Shown here: one piece after another, positions 7,910 through 16,710 of the stretch
Position numbering within the stretch: position 1 is the first letter of the stretch
Layout of the letters: every line of letters begins with the position of its first letter
DNA from: a bacterium
Lineage (GTDB): Bacteria; Hydrothermota; Tepidihabitantia; Tepidihabitantales; Tepidihabitantaceae
Assembly: GCA_035505375.1 (NCBI GenBank)
Contig: DATJQV010000051.1
Coordinates: forward strand, 1 to 42,423
DNA: 42,423 nucleotides
Direction: 5' to 3'
The notes under the pieces: generated by a model
What the model saw: the letters and a program-made list of their open reading frames with translations, nothing else
What the model was told of the DNA's origin: nothing
Database searches by the model: none
Made by a program: the position numbers and the translations under genes

Positions 7910-8482
7910 CTACGCCTGCTGGGTGCCGGCCGCGCGCTTGCCCTGCTTCTTGCGCACGTGCTGCCCCTTGTACCTGAGGCCCTTGCCACGGTAGACATCC
8001 GGTGGCTTGGTGCGATGGATGATGGCGGCAAGCTGTCCTACTGCGTGGCGATCGATGCCGCGGACGGCTATCTCGAACATCTGCAGCTTGGGATCATCGG
8101 GGTCCGGCACTTGATTAACATCTAGCGTGACACCCGGCGGCGGTGAGAAATCAACCGGGTGGGAAAAACCACATGTGACTTGAATGCCGTCCTTCGTCTT
8201 CTGCGCCTTGTAGCCCATGCCACGCAGCTCAAGCACCTTCTGGTAGCCTTGGACCACTCCGTCGAAGGCGTTGCCGAGATGCGCACGTAGCGTGCCGACG
8301 TGCACTCGCGGCACCGAAGGATCCGAATCCACCGATATGTGCGCGTCCGCGAGTTTCACTGTAAGGCCGGGTACCACCGGGATCGTCAGCGTCCCCAACT
8401 TGCCTTTCACCACCACCTGGTCCGGCTGGACCTTCACGTCGACACCGGCCGGCACTGCCAACGGACGGTATGACTTGGCCAT
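7910..8482 (-). CDS. rplF: 50S ribosomal protein L6
   Basis: A 190-aa large-subunit protein that binds 23S rRNA near the sarcin-ricin loop. It has the expected two-fold repeat and the late motif RGKGLRYKGQHVRKKQGKR, the usual C-terminal signature of bacterial L6. It is the last gene of the ribosomal operon. The genes that normally follow it in the spc operon (L18, S5, L30, L15, SecY) are absent; the promoter and gene of tRNA-Glu follow instead. Confidence 0.95.
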   Translation of the reverse strand: MAKSYRPLAVPAGVDVKVQPDQVVVKGKLGTLTIPVVPGLTVKLADAHISVDSDPSVPRVHVGTLRAHLGNAFDGVVQGYQKVLELRGMGYKAQKTKDGIQVTCGFSHPVDFSPPPGVTLDVNQVPDPDDPKLQMFEIAVRGIDRHAVGQLAAIIHRTKPPDVYRGKGLRYKGQHVRKKQGKRAAGTQQA

Positions 8483-8484
8483 TG

Positions 8485-8874
8485 CTACCAGACCTTGCAG
8501 AGAGCTTCGCCGCCGACACGCTTGCGTCGCGCGTCACGGTCGGTCATCACTCCGCGGGAAGTGGTAAGTATCGCGACGCCCAGACCGCCGATGATGCTAG
8601 GCAGCTTGTCGACACCGACGTGCAGCCGACGGCTCTGACGCGACATTAGCTCGATGCCACGAATAACCGAGGCGCCATCCTCATCGTACTTCAAGCTGAC
8701 GATGATGCGCTTGCCGTGCCCTTCGCCTTCGACCTGGAAGTTGCTGATGAAACCCTCTTCCAACAACACCCGCGCCAGTTCGTACTTCATGCGCGCGTAA
8801 GGTGCGGACACCTCTCTCTGGCGAATGCGAAGACCATTCCGTATGCGCGTCAGGAAATCAGCGAAAGCATCCAA
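8485..8874 (-). CDS. rpsH: 30S ribosomal protein S8
   Basis: 129 aa, normal length. It binds the central domain of 16S rRNA. N-terminal DFLTRIRNGLR and the C-terminal GGLGVAILTTSRGVMTD are the family's hallmarks. In E. coli it is also the translational repressor of the spc operon. It sits 2 nt ahead of L6 and 9 nt after S14. Confidence 0.95.
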   Translation of the reverse strand: MDAFADFLTRIRNGLRIRQREVSAPYARMKYELARVLLEEGFISNFQVEGEGHGKRIIVSLKYDEDGASVIRGIELMSRQSRRLHVGVDKLPSIIGGLGVAILTTSRGVMTDRDARRKRVGGEALCKVW

Positions 8875-8883
8875 TACTCCTCC

Positions 8884-9069
8884 TTACCAGGTGGCTTTGC
8901 GCACGCCCGGGATTTCGCCGCGTAGTGCGAGGTCCCGGAAGCAGAGCCGGCAGAGCATGAATTCCCGGTATACCGCGCGCGATCGGAAGCAGCGCAGGCA
9001 CCGATTGTGCTTGCGTACCTTGAACTTCGGTTCCTGTTGCGACTTAACAATCCAGCACCGACGTGCCAT
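8884..9069 (-). CDS. rpsZ: 30S ribosomal protein S14, zinc type
   Basis: A 61-aa short form of S14 with two CxxC pairs (RCLRC and LCRLC) that bind zinc. The long, zinc-free paralogue made by many bacteria is not seen here. It ends with VRKATW, close to the family's usual KKASW. Two nt separate it from L5. Confidence 0.95.
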   Translation of the reverse strand: MARRCWIVKSQQEPKFKVRKHNRCLRCFRSRAVYREFMLCRLCFRDLALRGEIPGVRKATW

Positions 9070-9071
9070 GG

Positions 9072-9620
9072 CTATTTGCCCTTCGCGAACGGTAGGCCCA
9101 GCTCGGCCAGAAGCACCCTTGCCTCATCGTCATGCCTGGCGCTCGTGTGGAAAGTAACATTCATGCCGAATATCTTCTTCACCTTCGAGACCTCCAACTC
9201 CGGGAAGATCGCCTGCTCCTGCAGTCCCATTGTATATCCTCCCCTGCCATCGAAGGAATCGGCTTTGAAGCCCTGGAAGTCGCGGATTCGCGGGGAGGCG
9301 AAGTTGAACATCCGGTCGATGAACTCGAACATCCGGTCTCCACGAAGGGTCACCTTCACGCCAAGCGGGAGTCCCTCACGAATCTTGTAGGTCGAAAGCG
9401 CCCGTTTGGCCACCGTGCGGCATGGCCGCTGGCCAGTAACCGTGGCGATGTCCTCGCTGATCAGGTCCAACACCTTCACATCGGCGACCGCGTCCTTAGT
9501 GGTTGTGTTGATAACGACCTTCAGCAACCTCGGCACTTGATGTCGGTTCTTGTAACCGAAACGCGCGACCAACGCTGGCACAACGCGCTTCACATAGTCC
9601 TGTTTGATTCTGGGCGTCAT
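9072..9620 (-). CDS. rplE: 50S ribosomal protein L5
   Basis: A 182-aa protein that binds 5S rRNA. The segments [26 protein letters not shown] and FPE are typical. The N-terminal block usually reading KVVINMGVG is here [14 protein letters not shown], a local divergence. Its ATG overlaps the L24 stop by 4 bp, implying coupled translation. Confidence 0.95.
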   Translation of the reverse strand: MTPRIKQDYVKRVVPALVARFGYKNRHQVPRLLKVVINTTTKDAVADVKVLDLISEDIATVTGQRPCRTVAKRALSTYKIREGLPLGVKVTLRGDRMFEFIDRMFNFASPRIRDFQGFKADSFDGRGGYTMGLQEQAIFPELEVSKVKKIFGMNVTFHTSARHDDEARVLLAELGLPFAKGK

Positions 9621-9940
9621 ACGTCGATAATCTCGTCACATTTCCTGCAGATGCGAACCCGCCGGCCTTCGTGGGGTTCGCGTCTGACTCGGCTTCGCTT
9701 GCCACACTTCGGGCAGAGCATTGCAACGTTCGAGGCATCGAACGAGTTCGGCAGGTCGACGATCCCTCCCGGCTTACCCGTGCCCCGGGACCGCTGATGC
9801 TTCTTGGCCAAGTTCAATCCCTCAACGAAGACGTGATAGCTTCCGTTCTCTTTGTTCAGCTCGACTCTGAGGACCTTGCCGCGCCGACCGCGCTCTTCGC
9901 CACTAAGCACTTCGACGAGGTCGCCTTTGCGCAGGTACAT
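9617..9940 (-). CDS. rplX: 50S ribosomal protein L24
   Basis: 107 aa from the ATG at 9940; the longer open frame upstream runs through L14 and is not used. The N-terminal KOW motif reads KGDLVEVLSGEERGRRGKVL. Two C-terminal CxxC pairs (LCPKCG and ICRKCD) form the zinc ribbon found in many L24 proteins. It helps start 50S assembly. One nt separates it from L14. Confidence 0.93.
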   Translation of the reverse strand: MYLRKGDLVEVLSGEERGRRGKVLRVELNKENGSYHVFVEGLNLAKKHQRSRGTGKPGGIVDLPNSFDASNVAMLCPKCGKRSRVRREPHEGRRVRICRKCDEIIDV

Positions 9941-9941
9941 C

Positions 9942-10310
9942 TCAGACCACCTCGGCGGCGAGCGACGCGATTTTCGTGTACTTCCGCTCACGCAACTCGC
10001 GCGCCACCGGTCCAAAGACCCGAGTTCCCTTGGGCTCACCCTTGTCATCGACAAGTACGCACGCGTTGTCGTCAAATCGTACGTACGTTCCGTCAGGCCG
10101 CCGGTGCTCCTTGCGGCAACGCACAACGATTGCTTTTGACTTCTCGCCGCGCTTAACCGTGCCATTGGGCAACGCGTCCTTCACCGTCACCATCACCGTA
10201 TCGCCAAGCCAGCCGAATCTTCGCCTCGAACCGCCGTAGACGCGGATGACCATCGCCAGCCTGGCGCCGGAATTGTCGGTTACTACGAGCCGAGTAAAAT
10301 CCTGTATCAC
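9942..10310 (-). CDS. rplN: 50S ribosomal protein L14
   Basis: 122 aa from GTG 10310, exactly the family's usual length, with the start IQDFTRLVVTDNSGAR. The start overlaps the S17 stop as GTGA. GGSRRRFGWLGD departs slightly from the common GGSRRRYAGVGD. It ends with FGPVARELRERKYTKIASLA, a family hallmark. Confidence 0.95.
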   Translation of the reverse strand: MIQDFTRLVVTDNSGARLAMVIRVYGGSRRRFGWLGDTVMVTVKDALPNGTVKRGEKSKAIVVRCRKEHRRPDGTYVRFDDNACVLVDDKGEPKGTRVFGPVARELRERKYTKIASLAAEVV

Positions 10311-10546
10311 AGCTTCTTTACCACTCGCCAGCGCTTGAGCCGCGACATCGGGCGGGTCTCGACGAGCTGGACACGGTCGCCCTCTCGACACTCGGCCCGC
10401 TCGTCATGCGCGTACAGCTTTGTTCGCTTTCGGATGTGCTTCTTGTACTTCGGGTGCATTTCCAGCCGATGGACCGTCACCACAACGGTCTTCTGCATCT
10501 TGGCCGATGCGACCCTGCCAACCACGGTTCGGCGACTATCACGCAT
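10307..10546 (-). CDS. rpsQ: 30S ribosomal protein S17
   Basis: 79 aa from the ATG at 10546. Residues GRVASAKMQKTVVVTV and YKKHIRKRTKLYAHDE are diagnostic of this OB-fold protein. The start overlaps the end of L29 by 8 bp; the longer frame upstream is a shadow of L29. Confidence 0.94.
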   Translation of the reverse strand: MRDSRRTVVGRVASAKMQKTVVVTVHRLEMHPKYKKHIRKRTKLYAHDERAECREGDRVQLVETRPMSRLKRWRVVKKL

Positions 10547-10763
10547 TGTTCTTGGCCGCGGGCTTTGCCTCACCCGCAATCTCCTTCGCACGCAGTACTG
10601 TCAGACAGCGGGCAATGTCACGGCGGAGCAGTCGCAGTCGAAGCGGATTCGGCAGCGCCTCTGCGGAACGCCGCAATCTCAACTTGAACTGCTCGTCCTT
10701 CAGCTCCGCCAGCTTGCGCAGAAGCTCGTCCCGCGTCATCTCGCGCAGCTCAGAAGCCCTCAT
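10539..10763 (-). CDS. rpmC: 50S ribosomal protein L29
   Basis: A 74-aa helical hairpin protein at the peptide exit tunnel. [20 protein letters not shown] and the later [12 protein letters not shown] match the family. Its start overlaps the L16 end by 14 bp. The last 12 residues, Ala/Lys-rich, are an unstructured tail. Confidence 0.93.
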   Translation of the reverse strand: MRASELREMTRDELLRKLAELKDEQFKLRLRRSAEALPNPLRLRLLRRDIARCLTVLRAKEIAGEAKPAAKNNA

Positions 10764-11178
10764 AGCTCATTTCTCCTCTGACCACGACCCTGGTGCGGCA
10801 GGGCATCTTGCTGCCAGCCTGACGCAGGGCATCGGACGACTCTGCCGGGGTTAGTCCTCCGAGCTCAAACATGACTGTGCCCGGCTTGACAACCGCCACC
10901 CAGAACTCCGGTGTGCCCTTACCCTTACCCATTCGCGATTCCGCCGCTTTCTTGGAAACCGGCTTGTCAGGGAAGATTCGGATCCACATCTTACCTGCTC
11001 GCTTGAGCGATTTCGACAGACAGATCCTCGCCGCTTCGATTTGGCGAGCAGTAATCCAGCAGGGCTCGAGCGCGATCAGGCCCTGGTCGCCGAAGTCGAC
11101 CCGGTTGGCGCGTGTGGCTTTGCCGCTCATGCGACCTCGCATCGCCCGGCGGTACTTCACCCGTTTCGGCATCAACAT
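10750..11178 (-). CDS. rplP: 50S ribosomal protein L16
   Basis: 142 aa starting [17 protein letters not shown], the normal start for the family; a second ATG two codons later is possible. It lines the A-site tRNA channel. [23 protein letters not shown] and the central [20 protein letters not shown] are diagnostic. Three nt follow the S3 stop. Confidence 0.95.
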   Translation of the reverse strand: MLMPKRVKYRRAMRGRMSGKATRANRVDFGDQGLIALEPCWITARQIEAARICLSKSLKRAGKMWIRIFPDKPVSKKAAESRMGKGKGTPEFWVAVVKPGTVMFELGGLTPAESSDALRQAGSKMPCRTRVVVRGEMSYEGF

Positions 11179-11181
11179 CGC

Positions 11182-11820
11182 TCAGGCCCTCTCCCCGGCG
11201 GCCGCATCACCCTTATATATCCAAACCTTAACACCGACCGTGCCGGCAATGGTCCGAGCGACATCGGTCGCGTAGTCGATGTCGGCCTTGAGGGTATGCA
11301 ACGGCACGCGCCCTTCACGATACCACTCAGTACGAGCAATCTCGTGACCGCCGAGCCGGCCCGCCACCATGACCTTGATGCCCGGAGCGCCGAGACGTAT
11401 AGCCTGCGTCACTGCCCTTTTCATGGCCCGGCGGTGGGCAACGCGCTGCTCCAGCTGGCGAGCAACGTTCTGGGCCACGAGCTTCGATTCGAGCTCGGGC
11501 ACGCGCACCACCTCAACCATGATCTGTACGTCCCTTCCGATCAGGGCCTTCAGTTCGTCGCGCAATGCATCAAGCGCCTGGCGCCGAGTACCGAACACCA
11601 TCCCGGGCCTGGCAGTGAAGATAGTAATCGTGGTGCGGTTCGCCACTCGCTTGATCAGGACATCGGAGATCATTCCCTCGTTCAGCTTCGTCTCGACATA
11701 ACGCCGAATCTTGAGGTCCTCGTGCAGGTAACCGCTGTATCCCTTCTTCGAGAACCAGGATGACTTCCAATCTTTGCTGATCCCGAGCCGGAAGCCGATC
11801 GGGTGTGTCTTCTGGCCCAC
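11182..11820 (-). CDS. rpsC: 30S ribosomal protein S3
   Basis: 212 aa with a GTG start directly next to the L22 stop. It begins [13 protein letters not shown], has the KH-domain segment typical of S3 and the C-terminal [21 protein letters not shown] block that contacts mRNA at the entry channel. Length is normal. Confidence 0.95.
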   Translation of the reverse strand: MGQKTHPIGFRLGISKDWKSSWFSKKGYSGYLHEDLKIRRYVETKLNEGMISDVLIKRVANRTTITIFTARPGMVFGTRRQALDALRDELKALIGRDVQIMVEVVRVPELESKLVAQNVARQLEQRVAHRRAMKRAVTQAIRLGAPGIKVMVAGRLGGHEIARTEWYREGRVPLHTLKADIDYATDVARTIAGTVGVKVWIYKGDAAAGERA

Positions 11821-12186
11821 TTAGACTCTCACTCCCTGTTTGGTTGCGACCCGTATGCGGACGTGAATAGTTGGCTTACGTATCGGTGTGGCCATACCAC
11901 GAGGTCCGGGCTGCCAGCGTTTGGGCTTCAAGATCGGTCCTTGGTCGACTCGTACCTCGGTGACGACCAAGTCCTCTTCCTTGAGCTTCGCCTTTCCCGC
12001 CTTGACAATGGCGTTGGACACTGCCGAGCGGAGCGTCTTCATCAACGGAGCCTTCGAAGGCTTGACTAGAAATGCGAGCGTTCTCAGCGCTGTGGGTACA
12101 TCCCGACCGCGAATCAAGTCCGCGACGAGAGTCAGCTTCTTGGCTGAACCCGGCTGGAAGCGGCCGACAGCAAAAGCCTCAATCAT
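11821..12186 (-). CDS. rplV: 50S ribosomal protein L22
   Basis: 121 aa with the extended beta-hairpin near the C-terminus that reaches into the exit tunnel (PKRWQPGPRGMATPIRKPT). ADLIRGRDV and NAIVKAGKAKLKEEDLVV also fit. It sits 9 nt after S19. Confidence 0.95.
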   Translation of the reverse strand: MIEAFAVGRFQPGSAKKLTLVADLIRGRDVPTALRTLAFLVKPSKAPLMKTLRSAVSNAIVKAGKAKLKEEDLVVTEVRVDQGPILKPKRWQPGPRGMATPIRKPTIHVRIRVATKQGVRV

Positions 12187-12195
12187 TGTCAGTCC

Positions 12196-12486
12196 CTAGC
12201 TCTTCTTTTCCTCGGCCTTTTCCTTGCGTACACCCGAGTGTTGTCGGAAAGTCCGAGTCGGCGAGAATTCGCCCAGCCGATGCCCAACCATGCGTTCGGT
12301 CACATACACCGGCAGGAATTGTCGACCGTTGTGAACGGCTATGGTGTGACCTACGAACTCAGGCGGTATCACACTTCGCCGCGCATAGGTCTTAACCGTA
12401 CGCTTCTCCCCCGCCTCAACCTGCTGGCGCACGCGGCGAAACAGCTTCTGGTCGATGTAGGGACCCTTCTTGATTGAACGCCCCAC
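12196..12486 (-). CDS. rpsS: 30S ribosomal protein S19
   Basis: 96 aa with a GTG start that overlaps the L2 stop by 1 nt. [14 protein letters not shown] at the start and [21 protein letters not shown] in the middle are diagnostic. The protein contacts the A-site finger bridge of the 30S head. Confidence 0.95.
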   Translation of the reverse strand: MGRSIKKGPYIDQKLFRRVRQQVEAGEKRTVKTYARRSVIPPEFVGHTIAVHNGRQFLPVYVTERMVGHRLGEFSPTRTFRQHSGVRKEKAEEKKS

Positions 12487-13313
12487 TACTTCTTTCTCCT
12501 CTGGACAATCATCCGACTAGACTTCTTCTTACGGTTGCGTGTCTTATATCCCTTGGCCGGGATCCCACGCTCGGAACACGGATGTCGCCCGCCCGAGCTC
12601 TTGCCCTCACCGCCGCCCATTGGGTGGTCAATCGGGTTCATCGCGACGGCCCGCGAGACCGGCCGAATGCCCATGTGTCGTGACCGACCGGCCTTACCGA
12701 TGGAAATGTCCTTGTGTTCAGGATTGGAGAGACGTCCGATGGTCGCCCGGCAACCGAGGTGGAATCGCCTGATCTCACCGGACGGGAGCTTGACCACCGC
12801 CATGTCCTCCTCTTTGTTGAGGACCTGGGCAGCAGTGCCGGCCGACCGCACGAGAAATGATCGGCTCTGCGGATAGAGCTGAATGTTGTGAACCTCGACG
12901 CCGACTGGAACGTCAACGAGTGACATTGCATTGCCGTCGCGGATCGGCAGGCCTCTGCCTGAATTCACGGTGTCACCGACCTTCAGGCCCTGCGGACACA
13001 GAATGTAGCGGTATTCGCCATCGGCATGGCAGACCAGTGCAATCCGAGCTGATCGGTTCGGATCGTACTCGACCGAGACGACCTTACCTGCTATCCCAAT
13101 CTTGTCGCGCATGAAATCGACCACGCGATACTGCTGCTTTTCACCGCCGCCAATCCACTTGTTCGTCTTCCGGCCTGTGTTATTACGTCCGCCGGTTTTC
13201 GCCAGAGGACGCAGTAGCGACTCATGCGGCTTATCCCGCGTAATCTCCTCAAAAGTCGGCACCATGAAGTAACGCCGCGCTGGCGTTGTCGGGCGGTAGC
13301 TCTTCACGCCCAC
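12486..13313 (-). CDS. rplB: 50S ribosomal protein L2
   Basis: 275 aa with a GTG start abutting the L23 stop. It carries the peptidyl-transferase-associated region GSIGN-equivalent, and the C-terminal [20 protein letters not shown] block is the signature of L2. It is required for subunit joining and for the peptidyl transferase centre. Confidence 0.95.
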   Translation of the reverse strand: MGVKSYRPTTPARRYFMVPTFEEITRDKPHESLLRPLAKTGGRNNTGRKTNKWIGGGEKQQYRVVDFMRDKIGIAGKVVSVEYDPNRSARIALVCHADGEYRYILCPQGLKVGDTVNSGRGLPIRDGNAMSLVDVPVGVEVHNIQLYPQSRSFLVRSAGTAAQVLNKEEDMAVVKLPSGEIRRFHLGCRATIGRLSNPEHKDISIGKAGRSRHMGIRPVSRAVAMNPIDHPMGGGEGKSSGGRHPCSERGIPAKGYKTRNRKKKSSRMIVQRRKK

Positions 13314-13601
13314 TTAGCGCTCCAGACTTTCGATTCGCTCGCCCGGCTTCAAGGTCACAATCGCCTTCTTCCAGTCCGGACGACGACCCGAGAAACGACC
13401 CATGCGTCGCATCTTGCCCATATAGTTCATGACACGCACGTCCCGCACATGGACCTTGAAAAGCTTCTCAACCGCGTCGCGCACCGCAATCCTGTTTGCC
13501 GCCGGCGACACCTTGAACGTGTACCGAGACTGCTCTGCCTTCAGCCGCTCGGCTTTCTCCGTGACCACCTGGCTGAGAATGACTCTCGTCGGCTCCATCA
13601 T
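13314..13601 (-). CDS. rplW: 50S ribosomal protein L23
   Basis: A 95-aa exit-tunnel protein, the docking site for trigger factor and SRP. VTEKAERLKAEQSRYTFKV and VNYMGK-type and GRRPDWKKAIVTL segments fit the family. The start overlaps the L4 stop as ATGA. Confidence 0.94.
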   Translation of the reverse strand: MMEPTRVILSQVVTEKAERLKAEQSRYTFKVSPAANRIAVRDAVEKLFKVHVRDVRVMNYMGKMRRMGRFSGRRPDWKKAIVTLKPGERIESLER

Positions 13602-14212
13602 TGCACTCCTGCTGCGAGGCGCTTCAGGGCTGATTCGGTCAGCACTATCCGCTGGTGCGAAATCACAGCGTGAGTGCTTACGTGCCCCGCCGCCATCACG
13701 GTAAGATCCGGCAGATTCCGGCTGGCGCGCTTCATCGGTTCGGAAGTTTCACCCGTAAGCAGAAGCACTCTGCCTTCCAGGCCAAGTCCTTTGATCACTT
13801 TGACCATCTCCTTGGTCTTGGGTTCGGGCAACTCAAAGTCCTCTACAACCGTGACCGCATGCTCACTCTTTCTTGCGCTCAAGGCAAGTGCCAGTGCCTG
13901 CCGGCGGAACTTCTTAGGTAACTCGTAAGCGTAGTCACGCGGCTTCGCGCCCCAGGCAATGCCGCCGCCGACGAACTGCGGCGAGCGTTTCGAACCTTGG
14001 CGCGCGTGGCCCGTGTGCTTCTGACGGTGCGGCTTCTTGCCCGTGCCCGAAACTTCGGCCCGGGTCTTGGTGGAGGCGTTGCCTTGGCGCTGGTTTGCGA
14101 GGTAGCACTTAACCGCCTCCCAGACCAGGCCTTTCTTGCCTTTCTGGTCGAACAGACCGGCCGGCAATTCGACCTGCCCCTTCACCGCGCCGCCGATGGT
14201 CAGCAAGTCCAA
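13598..14212 (-). CDS. rplD: 50S ribosomal protein L4
   Basis: 204 aa starting at TTG 14212, 3 nt after L3. The basic extended loop reading RAEVSGTGKKPHRQKHTGHA is the tunnel-lining loop. In E. coli L4 represses the S10 operon both by attenuation and at translation. Whether it does so here is unknown, but a hairpin with a T-run lies in the operon leader. Confidence 0.94.
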   Translation of the reverse strand: MDLLTIGGAVKGQVELPAGLFDQKGKKGLVWEAVKCYLANQRQGNASTKTRAEVSGTGKKPHRQKHTGHARQGSKRSPQFVGGGIAWGAKPRDYAYELPKKFRRQALALALSARKSEHAVTVVEDFELPEPKTKEMVKVIKGLGLEGRVLLLTGETSEPMKRASRNLPDLTVMAAGHVSTHAVISHQRIVLTESALKRLAAGVQ

Positions 14213-14215
14213 CGC

Positions 14216-14832
14216 TTACACCTTCTTCCGAATCAAGACCAGGCCTCCTCGATGGCCGGGTATCGCGCCGTTCACGTAGAGGACGCCCTTTTCGGGCTCA
14301 AGCTTGACGATTGACAGGTTCCGGATAGTCACCTGCTCGACACCGTAATGGCCAGCCTGCGTTCGACCCTTCAGAGGGCGACCCGGAGTCGTGCCCGAGC
14401 CGAGCGAGCCGATTCTGCGGCTGAACATTGAGCCGTGCGAGGCCGGGCCGCCATGCCAGCCCCAGCGCTTCATTCCACCGGTGAACCCGCGGCCCGTGGT
14501 GATGCCGGTCACGTGCACCGTGTCGCCCAGCGCAAACACGCCCACGCCCAGCTTCTGACCGACGCTGTAGTCAGCGACCTTGTCAACTTCTATCTCTTGC
14601 AGGGACCGGGCCGGCGGCACTCCGGCCTTCTTGTAGAAACCAAGCAGCGGCTTCGATGACTTCCGCTTCGATACAGCGCCGAAGCCGATCTGGAGCGCAT
14701 CGTAGCCATGCCGGTCCTGCGTGCGCTTCCCGACGACGACGCATTCACCAACCTTCACCTGGGTCGCCGGGACAACCACGCCACGCTCATCATAGAGCTG
14801 GGCCATGTCGCCCTTCTGACCGATGAGCGCGA

Positions 14833-14836
<4 letters not shown>
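14216..14836 (-). CDS. rplC: 50S ribosomal protein L3
   Basis: 206 aa. [21 protein letters not shown] followed by [16 protein letters not shown] is the family signature around the loop that reaches the peptidyl transferase centre (one residue run abbreviated here). The start overlaps the S10 stop by 4 bp. Confidence 0.95.
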
Positions 14837-15156
<320 letters not shown>

Positions 15157-15224
15157 ACCGATCTCACGTTACGAAACAATACCGTCGAGTCTAGCTCGTC
15201 TGCCTTTCTGCTTCTGCCGGTTGT

Positions 15225-15247
15225 AAAAGGGGCCTCTGTGTTGGCCC
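15225..15247 (-). terminator. Hairpin with T-run in S10 leader (possible attenuator)
   Basis: On the minus strand GGGCC, an 8-nt loop, GGCCC, then CTTTTA. It lies about 20 nt into the predicted transcript and 70 nt before rpsJ, the position expected for an attenuator. The stem is short (5 bp). Confidence 0.4.
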
Positions 15248-15273
15248 AGTCGCCATCCTAGCGAAAGCTGGAC

Positions 15274-15301
15274 AATATAGCCAAATAGCGCTACTTGTCA
15301 A
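15274..15301 (-). promoter_or_regulatory. Promoter of S10 ribosomal operon
   Basis: On the minus strand TTGACA (15296-15301), 16-bp spacer, TATATT (15274-15279). It is a near-consensus promoter, divergent from the one at 15415. From 15302 to 15414 I see no gene. Confidence 0.8.
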
Positions 15302-15414
15302 CACTTAAGTTGCGGTCCCGAATCGCTACCTGCGTCGCGCCGGCACCACGCCTGGTGTCGAACCACCGGCGCAGCGAACCGCGGCCGGAGCGCCGTGGCG
15401 CTACGCGCACGTCC

Positions 15415-15442
15415 TTGACAGTTGAATCTTGGCCTATAGCCT
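15415..15442 (+). promoter_or_regulatory. Promoter of methyltransferase gene
   Basis: TTGACA (15415-15420), 16-bp spacer, TAGCCT (15437-15442). Predicted start near 15449, about 31 nt before the ATG. Confidence 0.6.
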
Positions 15443-15479
15443 AATCCGACTCGGGCATGCTCGAGCCGATTACCAACAC

Positions 15480-16163
15480 ATGAGACTAGGTACGTACTAC
15501 CGCTACCGAATGCTGGGCTTCTCTGGCCTCTGGAACGAGGTTCGGGCAACCGACGACGTACTCGACGTCGGCGGACTTGACGGATACGTCCTGTCCAGGC
15601 TCGAGTGCCGCTCGAAGATGCTGGTGGACCCCGACGCCAGACCGACGTTTGACGGCATTGACTATGTCAAGGCCGATTTCCTAACCCATAACTTCGAGGG
15701 CCGTCAATTTGACCGCGTGTTCTCTTTGGACGTCATCGAGCACATCCCAACCGGCACCGAGCCGCTTTTCATCAACCGCATCGCTGAGTTGCTCAAGGAC
15801 GGCGCAACCGCCTACGTGACAACCCCCTCCAAGGACATCAGGGTGTTCCCCAACTTCCTCCGCGCATGGGTCGCCCGCAAATGGGCGCACGACAAGTGCT
15901 TTGGCTACTCCGCGGATGAGTTGAGGACATTCCTTAAGGACACGGACCTGGAGTGTCAACTGGTGGAACTCAATGCGCCGGCATACCTCTTCTGGTATCT
16001 TCCGGTACGAGCACTGCAAGACCTCATGCCGGCCGGTTTCGTGAACTACATTCTCACCCGATTGGCGGCCTACGATGCCCGCCACGCCGCCGGTACAAGG
16101 GGCTACTTCCTCCTCAAGATACGAAGAAGACCAGCCGCAGAAACCGGCCCCTGGGCGCCCTGA
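15480..16163 (+). CDS. Class I SAM-dependent methyltransferase
   Basis: 227 aa from ATG 15480. An upstream TTG at 15429 is in frame but overlaps the predicted promoter. VLDVGGLDGYVLSRL is motif I, which binds S-adenosylmethionine (GGLDG replacing the common GxGxG). FSLDVIEHIPTG is the post-II motif of the methyltransferase-11/23 group, and YVTTPSKDIRVFPN follows as in lipid or sugar methyltransferases of that group. The substrate is unknown; glycan or lipid genes begin about 0.5 kb downstream. Confidence 0.75.
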   Translation: MRLGTYYRYRMLGFSGLWNEVRATDDVLDVGGLDGYVLSRLECRSKMLVDPDARPTFDGIDYVKADFLTHNFEGRQFDRVFSLDVIEHIPTGTEPLFINRIAELLKDGATAYVTTPSKDIRVFPNFLRAWVARKWAHDKCFGYSADELRTFLKDTDLECQLVELNAPAYLFWYLPVRALQDLMPAGFVNYILTRLAAYDARHAAGTRGYFLLKIRRRPAAETGPWAP

Positions 16164-16211
16164 CCGTGCTCGGCGCACATCGCGCCCGAGCCTTGACCTA
16201 CCTGCTGTTGG

Positions 16212-16239
16212 TTGACATCCAGATGTTTTGCCCTAGAAT
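16212..16239 (+). promoter_or_regulatory. Promoter of tRNA-Phe/rpsT unit
   Basis: TTGACA (16212-16217), 16-bp spacer, TAGAAT (16234-16239). Predicted start near 16246, 5 nt before the mature tRNA. Confidence 0.8.
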
Positions 16240-16250
16240 GGCCCTGCTTT

Positions 16251-16323
16251 GCCGGGATAGCTCAGTTGGTAGAGCACGGGACTGAAAATCCCGGTGTCCA
16301 CAGTTCAATTCTGTGTCCCGGCA
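16251..16323 (+). tRNA. tRNA-Phe (GAA)
   Basis: A 73-nt cloverleaf. Acceptor GCCGGGA pairs fully with TCCCGGC. Anticodon stem CGGGA/TCCCG encloses CTGAAAA, giving GAA. The D-arm reads TAGCTCAGTTGGTAGAGCA and the T-arm contains AGTTCAATTCT. CCA is not fully encoded (A followed by CCT). Confidence 0.95.
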
Positions 16324-16347
16324 CCTTTTGTACTCGATGGAGGAGTA

Positions 16348-16605
16348 TTGGCAAAGAGAATCGCATCGGCCCAGAAGCAGGCTCGCAAGAGCGAGAGACG
16401 CCGTGACTTCAATCGCAGCAAGCGGCAGACGCTCAAGGCCGCACTGAAGAACCTTGCGGCGGCAAAGACCAAGGATGAAGCAGCGAAGTTGCTGCCCGGA
16501 GTCCAGTCGCTGATTGACAAGTCGGCCAAGCGGCAAATCGTACACCACAAAACCGCGGGCAGACTAAAGTCCAGGCTCGCCCGCGAAGCGGCCGACCTCA
16601 AGTAG
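16348..16605 (+). CDS. rpsT: 30S ribosomal protein S20
   Basis: An 85-aa helical 16S rRNA-binding protein. It starts at TTG 16348 behind GGAGGAG (16339-16345), reading AKRIASAQKQARKSERRR, the normal S20 start. Upstream ATG codons are out of frame. The protein ends with KSRLAREAADLK. It lies 24 nt after tRNA-Phe with no promoter between, so both are probably made as one transcript and separated by tRNA processing. E. coli rpsT also uses a UUG start. Confidence 0.92.
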   Translation: MAKRIASAQKQARKSERRRDFNRSKRQTLKAALKNLAAAKTKDEAAKLLPGVQSLIDKSAKRQIVHHKTAGRLKSRLAREAADLK

Positions 16606-16611
16606 CCGAGC

Positions 16612-16628
16612 GCGGCGAAGGTCGCCGC
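16612..16628 (+). terminator. Weak hairpin after rpsT
   Basis: GCGGCGA and TCGCCGC form a 7-bp stem with a 3-nt loop, 7 bp past the stop. No T-run follows, so termination is uncertain. Confidence 0.3.
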
Positions 16629-16710
16629 ATCAACTGCTCCTTCCCTATTCACTGATCACTTTGTTGCGTGTGGCCCGCTCCGCGGCGGAGACACGAACGC
16701 AGGAGCCTTG

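Noticed and set aside
11041-11763. Plus-strand ORF opposite S3/L16
   Set aside because: Antisense to conserved ribosomal protein genes.
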